A stretch of 64,000 bases of DNA. Source: Mesorhabditis belari. Its lineage: Eukaryota > Nematoda > Chromadorea > Rhabditida > Rhabditidae. Position numbers and translations under genes: made by a program. The DNA is taken from assembly GCA_958450365.1 (NCBI GenBank), contig CAUEEP010000133.1, positions 434,001 to 498,000 on the forward strand, written 5' to 3'. The notes under the pieces are model-generated. The model saw only the letters and a list, made by a program, of their open reading frames with translations. It was not told where the DNA came from and searched no databases. Of this stretch, positions 1 through 9,499 are shown piece by piece (position 1 is the first letter of the stretch; each line of letters begins with the position of its first letter).

Positions 1-414
1 ATCGGACCGCTCCCCCGATATTGAAAAAGTACCCAAGTCTTCGCAGAAGTTTTAAAAGACGTTTGCCCAGCCAGTTATGAAAACCTGATGAAAACTACCG
101 TAAATACTGTAATATTAGGTTGGCAACTTAATAATGACGCGCTTATGTAACAGATAATTTTTTTCAAAAAAACAAAAGAAGAGCTTTCAATTCGAAAGGT
201 ATTCTCCATTAGTATCTATGACTTATTCCCATCTTCTGCGCAAATCCCGGGTCCCATCCTCAAAGAACTTGGGAGCTTGTGAGGCGAAGTAGTCATTCAC
301 TGCTTTTATGACCTGATTTTGACTGTATTGACATAAATGGTCGTTTTTTTCTCTTTGAACTGGATTCACCACTGTTCAATGTGGAACGACAGTCATTCAT
401 CTAAATGTCTTTAG
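1..414. repeat. Mosaic of sequence duplicated elsewhere in the window
   Basis: Bases 20-110 resemble 5,590-5,680 (shared run near AAAAGACGTTTGCCCA). Bases 325-400 resemble 5,960-6,035 and 38,335-38,410, the sequence upstream of channel gene 1. No coding potential was seen. These are scattered fragments of the LGIC 5' flank and of a dispersed repeat ending in an ACCGTAAATACTGTAAT motif. Confidence 0.6.
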
Positions 415-466
415 ATTTTTCTAACAATCCAACTTACAATTAAATTGAAGCCCTTGATAAAGGTCT
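415..466 (-). pseudogene. Fragment of channel-gene exon 1 and its donor site
   Basis: Read on the minus strand, this stretch matches about 38,850-38,905 almost base for base: the end of LGIC-1 exon 1 (CTTCAATTTAATT), the GTAAGTTG donor and the first intron bases. It is far too short to function. It is useful as a tracer: part of the LGIC-1 locus was copied, inverted, to the left edge of the window beside a duplicated NHR flank. Confidence 0.75.
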
Positions 467-925
467 TGATTATTGCACAAAGATTGCTGAGTTCACTAAT
501 TATCCAATTAATGAAACGCTCAAACAATCGGGGATACGGTAAGCCGAATTCTTAAAACTTTCTTAAACTCATCTTCCTTGCACGCATTTCAATTTTCAGT
601 GACGGATTACTGTAATTTTGAAAAAAATAGCATCGCGGAGTGCAAATGAGCTGACTAAAGAAGCTTTGGAGAAACTAAATTGGGGATGAGAGAATTTCTA
701 GACTTCAGATTTTGCATGGTTCATATAAATGATTAGTGGAAGAGATTGGGGATGACAAGGAAATGCGTACTCGACATTAGTGTACCAAAAGATGAGCGTT
801 TATGCGTAGCCCTAGAGAACACTCAAGACTGGCATTTGAATGCACCAGAAAGGGTGCATTTGCGAGCACAAAGTACACAAATGGAAAGAAGAAATGAAGC
901 TGTGCTTACAGACTGGTTTATACTA

Positions 926-1790
926 AAGCTGCATAAAGTCTTCCATCAACAGTCTCGCCAAAAACCAATCCCTTAGTATTCCACCACACACAGAGCATAA
1001 CCTTCTTCGCGTGTATCGGAGGCTTCGGGATTGAATGAGGGTCTGCTTCGAACTCAGCCACTGCCCATGGAGTTGAATATTTTCATACGGAAGCCAAGTT
1101 TCCAAGTCTCAGATGTCAAAAAATACTTCCAAAAGTCACGATGGTGAGAAGAAAAGCGCTCAGGGTGACTCGTATGGCTTTGTGGGCATCAGTGAGGTCG
1201 TGGGGGAGCCATTTCCCGCTTCGATATGATTTCCCAAGAACGTGTAAATGGTTTTCAATGTTAACATGAGTGCATCCGAACTTTTCTGCTAATTTTCTAC
1301 ACTTTTGCGATGGATCCAAGTCGACCTCGTTCAGTAACAGCTGATCGTCCAAAGTGATCGGTGGCTTTCCATGTGGTGCATCTTCCAATGACTCGTTTCC
1401 CGCTTTGAAGCGAACGTACCAAACGCAGGAAGAGCAGCTTCTCCAAAAACAGTACAAATGTTCTGATGGCATTCCGTAGCTTTCTTGTTTAACTTGAATT
1501 CAAAGAATATGGCAGCCCTGATTTTAGATTTTTGGTCATCCATCTTTGTCGAGCTGAAACAATACAAATATTATTCAAAGCCAAAAAAGTTTTTGCAAAA
1601 AAAACATGAGCACATTTTGATATATTATTGAGAAAAATCCTAGACAGCGAATGTTCTTCGTAACGACAGGGCAATATTTTTTGTAAAAAATAACCTTTCA
1701 TATTTACGAAGCTAATAACAAAACAATTCCAGTCAACGTCAGTTCTTTTTCCCTCCATAAGTTGCAGGTTTTAGGATGCGATTTTGATAT
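926..1790 (-). mobile_element. Truncated mariner transposase relic
   Basis: Minus-strand frames encode the N-terminal half of a mariner transposase: a paired helix-turn-helix region with QKSKIRAAIFFEFKLNKKAT and RKLAEKFGCTHVNIENHLHV (about 1,116-1,560), then NIQLHGQWLSSKQ near 1,060. The reading frame changes several times and the catalytic C-terminus is missing. It is the inverted twin of the longer relic at 12,713-13,970, so the insertion predates the duplication of this segment. Confidence 0.8.
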
Positions 1791-2879
1791 TTGATGGAAT
1801 TAAAAGAATGTCAAAAGTAAGAACCAATGCCGATCAACCCTCAAACCACTCCCAAACTTGAATCATGACAAGAAAACAATATTCTGTGGCTCGTGAAACT
1901 CAACTTTGGTAAACTATAGTTAGCTGATCCAGGAGAGAACGTTGATGCTGATCTCTATTCAAAACAATCTCTAACGATGCTTTAAAAAGGCCAATGAAGA
2001 AGAAACCAGCCAAGACACTGAGGCTCAAACTGATTTGAAAATCTGATTATTTACCCAATAAATTATTAATAGAGTCACTGTAAAGCAATGAGATATTGTT
2101 AAAATTTTAGGAAACTTCAGCCAACAGTAAGTTCAGGGAATCATTCGGCTCAAATTCGTTGCTTAACTTGTAAAAGGCACATAGAGTTGAAATTCCGGGT
2201 TCTTTTCACCCTCATATTAGCTGAATCGATAATTTTTCGTTTAAATCAGAATCTGATCATTTAATTGAAGGAGAACTTGGGCAGCTTTTGAGGCCTAGTT
2301 ATGCAATACAACGAAAACCTGAATTGAAACTTGAATCACGTTCAATGATAATTGAAAAGATTTTTAAATGCAAAGATACAACGAAAACTTCTTCAACTGA
2401 TTCAAAAGCCAAAAAATTTGCCTAAAAATAATCACTTTCTATTTTTCAGAATTCAGATTTGACTTGAAATTTGATTTTGAATAACGTTCAATAACAGTTG
2501 AAAAGATTTTCAGATGCAAAGATGTCATTAAAATATGATAATAGATGGAAAAAGTACTGCTACGTGATCTTTTCAAAAGATTTGAAATTTGTGAAGAAAG
2601 CTTTTTGTCCTAAATTCCCTAAAGCCAAGAGTGTTTGTTGATGACGGAAATCAGAAATCAGAGGAGAAAGATTAAATGTTGAACTACAGGATTGGCAGGA
2701 AGCGGTGTTATGAGGATTAAAGGCAGGACGTGAAAAAGGATAAGTTGTGTGTTCAGGGAGGGGATATGGGAGAAGCTGGGGAAGGGCAAGTGTGGAAATG
2801 AAATTGTAGAATCGGTGATGGCGAATAAAGCCATACAGAAGCTTGACAAGAACAGCTATCGTACTTTCCCTAAGCTGAT

Positions 2880-2980
2880 GACTATTTGACGGTTTTCAAG
2901 TTTTCACAGAGGCTCAACAGTCTAATCCCCCACAAGATCTCGTCGTCAGCTAGATTTTAGTTAGATCGACAGATTCTGAT
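2880..2980. repeat. Fragment of the 63,521-type MITE at an inverted-repeat edge
   Basis: The run GACTATTTGACGG...CCCCACAAGATCTCG...CAGCTAG closely matches the interior of the MITE at 63,521-63,739 and is mirrored at 11,515-11,590. Similarity between the two arms stops just beyond it, so a MITE remnant sits at the rearrangement boundary. Confidence 0.65.
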
Positions 2981-2989
2981 AATATTCTG

Positions 2990-3715
2990 ATAATGATTGG
3001 GCCCGAGTGATTTTTTTTGATGAAACCAAAGTTGATATTTTTCCTTCAAATCGAAATCATCTGATCCGACGTCCAATTGGAAAGCGATATCAACTCAAGT
3101 ACTTGCAACCCACGGTGAAAAAAGGCGGAGGATCAATTATGTGTTTCGGTAAGGATAATTTTCTTTTTATACAGCTCAAAACGATTTCTTTAGGTGCGAT
3201 GTGTAAAAGTTTAACAGGTCCGCTGGTTCTCGTAAAGTCAACAATGGATTCCCGCCAATATATTGAGATATTGGACGGATGTCTACTTCCATTTGCGACT
3301 GCTGAATCCTGATGAATCCAGGATGGTTTCTTTATCAAGATAATTCGCCAGTACACAAAAGCAAACTTTTGATGGGCGTTTTGACGTTGTGACTCTTTCG
3401 AATGGAGGAAAAGAACATTTACCGGGATGGTTTAGAATCAATCACGTTTCTTTAATCAAGGCTCCACCATTATTTAAATGTTATTGAGAATTTATGGGTT
3501 TATTTGAAATCAAAATTGCGAGGAAAACGATTCAATTGTAAAGTCGAGCTATGGTTTTACATCAGAAAAATTTGGAGGACGATTGGACCTGGAATTCTTG
3601 ATGAATTAATTGCATCGATGCCTACTCGTATTAAAGAAGTACTTTTGGCAAAAGGAGGAGCGACTAAATATTGATTAAAGCTTAATTTGTGTGAAAAGAC
3701 TTTTGCACCGAGATT
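2990..3715 (+). mobile_element. Tc1-family transposase, C-terminal half, with a small intron
   Basis: The frame from about 2,999 reads VIFFDETKVDIFPSN, then KKGGGSIM. After an apparent 46-bp intron (about 3,148-3,193, GTAAGG...TTTAG) it continues MCKSLTGPLVLVKSTMD. Further on, with frame breaks, come a PGWF-like stretch, ENLWVYLKSKLRGKR and LIASMPTRIKEVLLAKGGAT, the usual Tc1 tail. The 3' end carries AAAGACTTTTGCACCG, a TIR-like end matching GGTGCAAAAGTCTT near 6,493. The N-terminal DNA-binding half is absent. DDE-type element, not functional. Confidence 0.85.
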
Positions 3716-3779
3716 TTCAGGGGTGTTTTGTTTTTTTTTTTCAGGGGTGTTAGTTAGCAACTCTCTTGTCGTTTCGAGC

Positions 3780-5470
3780 AGGACTTTTCGTCAACGCGAG
3801 AAAAGACGGTGATCAGACGACCAAATTGGTATATTTTTATGCGTTTTTAACTTTGGAACATGGATCTCCTTTCGGATTGATCAGATCATCTAATACGTTG
3901 TCTCCCTCGCGAAGCACTGGTGTAGTAGTTGGCTAAATTAGTACTATAGGCTTGGGGGGGGGGGTACAATCATTCGAAATGTTTCTACTTTTCGACCAAT
4001 TGATTCAGCCTATTTGATTTTCTTTCTTCTAGGGAAATTAAATGGGCTGAATCGATTGGTAACCGTTTCAACACTTTTTGGATACATCCATCCGATGATT
4101 TGCCACCTTGTTGCACTCCCACCACCCAGCATTATCTCGTTGCTCACATTTGGAAATAAAAATTGAAACATGCTGGGAATACTTTAATATAGTATGAACT
4201 AGCTTAGCAGGCTTAGATTTTTTCAGAATAAAGGAAAAATACAATCATTCAAAACATTGGGTTTGAAAGTGCCCCCACCCCCCACAAGCCTATAGTACTA
4301 ATTTAGTCAACTACTACACCAGCGATTCGCGAGGGAGACAATGTATTAGATGATCTGATCAATTCGAAAGGATTTCCGATGGGGGTGGGTAACTTATTGT
4401 CGTTTTTTGGTACATAGAATAACTTGAAATTCAATGTTTATGTTTAATTTTTAGCGGTTTGATGAAAAACCTGATTGGCCCGACATCACATCGATCACAT
4501 CGTTTCGATCATGGAGGTTTGTGGGTTCAAGAATACATGGATTTCCAGCTTGTCACTTGTTTGAGTTAAGTTTTTAGCGTAAAATAAGCTTATGCAGTAG
4601 TACTATAACAACTAGCAATGCCTGTACTTCTGCTAAATTACAAAATTTAATAATTTTTCGTTTTAGGTATAATCATCATGTTTCCAAAGCCGCCGAAGTG
4701 GCTGAATGTAGCGAGAATGGCCTTCCAATGAAGGTTAATATAAACTTTGCATAAACAATAAAGGTTTCTTTAGGTAAAACACATCTATTACTGGCCTGGC
4801 GATCATATTTCTATCACGTGCAAAGTTTGTCAACGGTTAGTTTCGTCCATAGGATCTAAATAAAATGTTCTGTTGGAATTTTAGAGGTCTCGATTCAAAT
4901 GGGAAGATCAAAACGTTTTAGGTATATCCATCGTGGTTTCCAAGGCGGCGAAGTGGCTGAATGTAGCGAGAATGGCCTTCCAATGAAGGTTAATATAAAC
5001 TTTATAAACTATAAACTTTATAAACTTGGCGTGCAATTTTTACCACTAAAGTCCGAGATCAATACAAGCTCGAAAGAATTCGATGGATCAGGGAATTCTG
5101 ATTCGTCTTACATGCCCGGAAATCGGTGCGTTTGTTGTTTTTATTAGAGAAATAAGGTACTTATTGTCTTGTTTCTTTAGAATTGTGCCCACAAGGCACG
5201 GATTTTTGCCCCATATTCGACGACAAACGTTCGAACAAATTGGCAATACGTTACACATTCATAATGTAAGTTTATGTGTTTAGTTGTAAGTTTATCTGAT
5301 TTTTAGGCTGAAGCAAAGGCGGCTGGTGTATATTTTTGCTACGATGACGCCGCGATCAATTTGGTATACTTTCACAGCGGCAATGAAATTTTTCCTCATG
5401 TTTAGGTCCGCTATTTCTATATTCTTCACGCAATGACGCCGATCAATGAAGTGAAAAGAATTCTTTAGCT
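3780..5470 (+). pseudogene. Probable Ig-like domain gene, partly duplicated, likely decayed
   Basis: Several exon-like segments with plausible splice sites read in one direction: RFDEKPDWPDITSITSF (about 4,457-4,515), EVAECSENGLPMK (4,690-4,732), YYWPGDHISITCKVCQ (4,775-4,836), IRLTCPEI (about 5,100-5,124), VPTRHGFLPHIRRQT (5,183-5,230), and AEAKAAGVYFCYDDAAINL (about 5,307-5,363). The pair ITC/LTC ... AGVYFCYD looks like the two conserved cysteines of an Ig fold; that is inference. The exon EVAECSENGLPMK occurs twice (4,690 and 4,951) with nearly identical flanks. I could not assemble a complete frame and no clear start was found. Confidence 0.4.
3840..4385. repeat. Fold-back: ~115-bp inverted repeat around ~305-bp loop
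   Basis: The stretch 3,845-3,955 (TTGATCAGATCATCTAATAC ... TAGTACTATAGGCTTG) recurs as its reverse complement at 4,270-4,380. Inside the loop, TACAATCATTC occurs directly at both edges. The arms include a G10 run and its C-rich partner. It lies within the probable Ig-like gene relic, presumably in an intron. Confidence 0.8.
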
Positions 5471-5654
5471 TTCAATGCTTCTAAAAATAAACTTTTCTTC
5501 GTTGTAGTCCAAAGAAAGCGGATAATAGCGGAAACACATAAAAAGGCATTCAGAAGAAATTTGCGGGCTTTTTATGCAGGTCTTCGAATCTTCGAGTCCA
5601 AGTCTTCGAATAAGTTTTAAAAGACGTTTGCCCAACCAGTTATGAAAACCTGAT

Positions 5655-6300
5655 GAGAACTACCGTAAATACTGTAATAGTACTCCATCCCCATAATGAC
5701 GGTGCGGAGTGTTCCGTAGTCTAGCTTTGGTTTTTAGCGACACTGGTTTATGCTACAATTGCCCGCTTAGGTACCAAAAATAGCTGAAATTCAAGACTAT
5801 TTTTTGATAACAAAAATTCCGTTTTACTCATGTATCTCTTTCAATATTCCCTTTCACTTCCAAAATCGTCTCTATTTTCTTTCGCAACTCTATTCGTTTC
5901 TTTTTTCGAATTGACACAGCCGACCCCAGTTATGGAATTCTCCAAGAAACTTTTGACTCTATTGACATAAATGGTCGTTTTTTTTCTCTTCTTTGAACTG
6001 AAATTCACACTGTTCAATGGAACGACACTCATTCATTGATGAGAAAACTAGAGTTTTGTTTCTAAATTTTTGCAGTTAACACCAGCACTTTGTTCTCAAA
6101 AACAGTCACTCTTGATTTCTGGAACACTAAAATCAACATTGCTTTTATCCATTTGCAATTTTTCACCTAGAGAACCTTGCCTTTTTTATTCCCAAAACCG
6201 AACTCATCTTCGAAAAGTCAATTTTCGAAAAGCCAAGACTTGTCCATTTTTTTGTGACCTTTTTGTTGTTTACGCTTATTTTTGTTGTTTAAAATAAACT
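5655..6300. repeat. Half-MITE plus direct copy of LGIC-1 upstream DNA
   Basis: Bases 5,655-5,815 are one half of the MITE described at 62,048-62,316 (ACCGTAAATACTGTAATAGT, then CCATAATGACGGTGCGGAGTG). From about 5,730 to 6,260 the sequence is a direct copy of 38,110-38,620, immediately upstream of channel gene 1, including the shared run TTGACATAAATGGTCG. Short ORFs here (5,841-6,032 on minus and its twin 38,221-38,409) are conserved only because the DNA is duplicated. Confidence 0.7.
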
Positions 6301-6486
6301 TTCGATTGCAATGCTTTGTCATAGCTAAAAGTAGAGTAAAAATGCTCAAAAATACTTGTGACAACTTTTTATAGCCTCTCGGAAAGGTTCATAAATTAGC
6401 GTTAGAAAGTTGCCACCCAGGAGCCGCCAAGACTTTTGTCCATGACTGTATGAAAACCTGATGAAAACTACCATAAATACTGTAAT

Positions 6487-6870
6487 ACACTGTGGTGCAA
6501 AAGTCTTGCCCCACTTACTTTTCTGAAACATTTTGTCAAAATGCTAAAATTTTTCGAAAACAACTTTTTAAGTAACGGATTTTTTTAGTAGCTTATCCCT
6601 TCATCTTTTACTATGTAAATGCCCGTACTCCAATATTTTGTTGTTTTTTAAAACCTTTTTTTTCGTAAAACTTGAGAAAAAAAGGCGGTGCAAAAGTCCT
6701 GTCTCACTAAGAAAATTTGTATTTTCTCTTTGCCTTTGTTTGTTCTCATAAATTTTTTTGTATTATATTTTTATGTTTAGATGTCCAACTCGCAAATATT
6801 TATCAACTCCTGATAAGCAAAAGATCGTGAAAGCAAAGAAATATGGATATTCATCACCGTCTATTGCGAT
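6487..6870 (+). mobile_element. Tc1-like 5' end, interrupted by a second transposon
   Basis: GGTGCAAAAGTCTT near 6,493 and GGTGCAAAAGTCCT near 6,687 resemble the TIR end seen at ~3,690. After TTTATGTTTAG (6,780) a frame reads KQKIVKAKKYGYSSPSIAM, like a Tc1 helix-turn-helix start. It is broken at ~6,872 by the long-TIR element. The frame seems to resume at about 9,500 (HAVLLFEDLR followed by a GTAAG donor). This suggests the larger element inserted into an older Tc1-like copy. Confidence 0.5.
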
Positions 6871-6871
6871 G

Positions 6872-9499
6872 CACATCCGCGCGAAATAGGGCAAAAAATC
6901 GTTTTCTATAGGATTTTTACGTTTGAATAGCCGATTTACGCAGAAAAATGTGCTAAATCCGAAAATAAAAGAATTTTTGAAATCCCTTCGACAAATTTTT
7001 TAAAAATCGAGTTTTGGTGATTTTACTGTGTTAAATTTCAGCCGTATTTTATTGTCAGAGCAAAATTTTGGAAACAAAAGCCTAAAACAAAAATGTAAAC
7101 CGCAAGTTTTATTCTACGGGTCTTTCTGTATCTTTTGATACCAAAAACATAAAAATTGATAAACCCTATAAAAAGTTATAACCTTTAGAAAATAAAAAGG
7201 TGGTTTCTGAGTTATGGCACACTATATTGCGGATAAATTACCGTAACCCGAAAGAGAAAAAGAGCAAAATTAAACTTTTTTTTGCTACAATCAAACCATT
7301 TTCGCTTTTTTTTTCACATGAACTAATATTTCTTTTCCAGATAATGTCCAAGTCAAAGCAACAAAGTAGGAAGGCAGACCAACAAAGTCGAAATTTCCAC
7401 GGACAGTTAGAGAAAGCCATTACATTGAGAAAAGACGATAATGTGATCAAACAAATGCGACAACTCGAAGCTGCACGGAGAATTATCCACAAAAACAAAC
7501 GAGTCACACTCTTCAAAAAGCTCCAACTTGCCAGGAAAATCCGAAGAAAATACCAGAGAGAACAAATCAAGAAATGTTGGCAAAAGTCAACAGAAAGTCC
7601 TTTTACCAATTTAATCTCTTGCTTTATTTTCCAAATCCAAAATCTCCCGAGAAGCACACAGATGTTATAGTCGAGTTACAAAGTGTTTTGCTAGTGAGTA
7701 TAAGATGATGCAATTGCGAGAAAAACTCAGCAAAGAGGTTGAATACGAGATCACAGGAGGCGTTGTTAAACTGAAAAATATGATTGAAGCTGTTCGATTT
7801 CGGCTAAGCCACATACCAAATTCTGAAAAAGAAAGGTACCTTTTGATGTGCGATAAAGGCCTGGATTCAACTAAAATCACTTTGGTTTTACCGGATAAGA
7901 GTGTTAAAGTTCAATCGTGCTTCAACCATTTGATTCTTGCCGTTTGGTTTGGAAGCGATAAGAATGAAGAGCTGCTCAAGCTAAAAGATCTTTTCACTGA
8001 TTTATCAACTTTACCTGGGACTTTTTTCATGGGAGGCGACCTTAGTTTTCTTGCGTCTGCATACGGCATGTCCAATGCTTCATCTTATCCATGCATTTGG
8101 TGTTCTTACAAAGCCATCAAAACCCGAAAACTTCCTGGGCAAAAAGATAAGATGGACCAAAACGTATACGAAAGGCGAACACTAAAAAATTTTGAGGAAA
8201 GATTGAAACTTTGTACCAAAGATCTTGAAGGCAGGAAAGGTGCCATTCGAGCTTGAAAAATGTGTTCCGCCAATTCTGCATCTAAAGCTCGGTTATGGAA
8301 ACTTAATTTATAAAGCCATGGTTTTTGAAGTAAACGAGTGTCTTGTTATGGCTAGCAAAATCGCGTTTGAAGAATTGACTCTACGCCTTGGCTTTTCTAA
8401 ATCCTTTAAATCTGAAGATTTGAATGGACTCAAGTTGAAAAAGTTATGTTTGCATAGGCTCGACTTCCAAGCTATTACAATTTCCCAACGATATACACGT
8501 CTATGTGAATGCTTAGAAGCCTTCGATGATTTCTGCAAAATCTCTTCAGTGACAAATTTGAAACTATCCGATAAAGAGATTAGCTCAACAATCGATACAT
8601 GCAAAAGTCTGCTGGGAAAAATGGAAGAACTCGATATTGGAACACGTTCAGTAAAAGCTCATGTTGGATTGCATCATCTACCCAGTTTTTGAAAACTAAC
8701 AAGTGCTTAGCCAATATGGGTGAAGAAGGTTTGGAGTCGATGCATTCAATTTTTGGGCAAATTTGCGAGAAAATAAAACGTGGAGAAAAACTACAAGTGC
8801 TAAAATATACCGCACAAAAATTCGCTCTAAACGTTTTATTATCTGACCTGGGACATTTTAATTAATCTTGTTTTCGATGTTGTTGTTTCAATAAACTTTA
8901 AAATGTTATTGCAAAACGTTTAACATATACCGTTGCAAACTGTGCGCTCATTCCTTTCTTGGATTAATTCCTGTCGAGGCCTGAAAAATTCAAAAGCAAA
9001 GCATGTGTTCATAAAAAAACAACTTCACTTAAATCCGCAGAGATCGACACATCATCTTGAAAAGAAGAAAAAAAGCGAAAATGGTTTGATTGTAGCAAAA
9101 AAAAGTTTAATTTTGCTCTTTTTCTCTTTCGGGTTACGGTAATTTATCCGCAATATAGTGTGCCATAACTCAGAAACCACCTTTTTATTTTCTAAAGGTT
9201 ATAACTTTTTATAGGGTTTATCAATTTTTATGTTTTTGGTATCAAAAGATACAGAAAGACCCGTAGAATAAAACTTGCGGTTTACATTTTTGTTTTAGGC
9301 TTTTGTTTCCAAAATTTTGCTCTGACAATAAAATACGGCTGAAATTTAACACAGTAAAATCACCAAAACTCGATTTTTAAAAAATTTGTCGAAGGGATTT
9401 CAAAAATTCTTTTATTTTCGGATTTAGCACATTTTTCTGCGTAAATCGGCTATTCAAACGTAAAAATCCTATAGAAAACACATTTTCGTGCGGATGTGC
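6872..9499 (+). mobile_element. 2.6-kb DNA transposon with ~400-bp terminal inverted repeats
   Basis: CACATCCGCRCGAAA starts the left end and its reverse complement ends the right end at ~9,499. Reverse-complement similarity continues for about 400 bp on each side (6,895-7,300 against 9,065-9,480). The interior encodes a decayed transposase-like protein, so this looks like a formerly autonomous cut-and-paste element. I do not recognise the superfamily with confidence. The size, very long TIRs and protein motifs argue against an ordinary Tc1/mariner element. Confidence 0.75.
7343..8865 (+). pseudogene. Transposase-like protein of the long-TIR element, frameshifted
   Basis: A basic, coiled N-terminus starts at 7,344 (MSKSKQQSRKADQQ). 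The main body from 7,705 contains LLMCDKGLDSTKITLVLPDK, then FMGGDLSFLASAYGMSN followed by SYPCIWC, which looks like a GDLxFL...CxxC core of a DDE-type transposase. The frame shifts near 8,240 and continues ELEKCVPPILHLKLGYG. It shifts again in a T-run near 8,690 into FLKTNKCLANMGEEGLESMH and stops at 8,865. The late E-x3-H region resembles C-terminal acidic motifs of several transposase families. Not functional as read. Family unassigned. Confidence 0.6.

Larger units (their letters stand above)
466..2980. repeat. Left arm of a large inverted repeat (partner 11,487-15,180)
   Basis: Reverse-complement similarity runs almost the length of the arm: 2,658-2,849 mirrors 11,620-11,808, 1,116-1,790 mirrors 12,700-13,390 and 770-925 mirrors 14,720-14,870. 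The arm includes a mariner relic. It lacks about 1.1 kb present in the partner: 925/926 joins what in the partner are ~14,715 and ~13,580. The outer edge near 2,980 coincides with a fragment of the MITE seen intact at 63,521. Confidence 0.85.

Noticed and set aside
2658..2849. Hydrophobic ORF mirrored at 11,620-11,808
   Set aside because: Low-complexity, no splice or start context. Similarity is due to the inverted repeat.
5841..6032. Small conserved protein shared with 38,221-38,409
   Set aside because: Conservation reflects recent DNA duplication. The frames differ by an indel and show no codon-type substitution pattern or motif.
8308..8604. Minus-strand ORF inside the long-TIR element
   Set aside because: Antisense shadow of the transposase-like frame; no motif.
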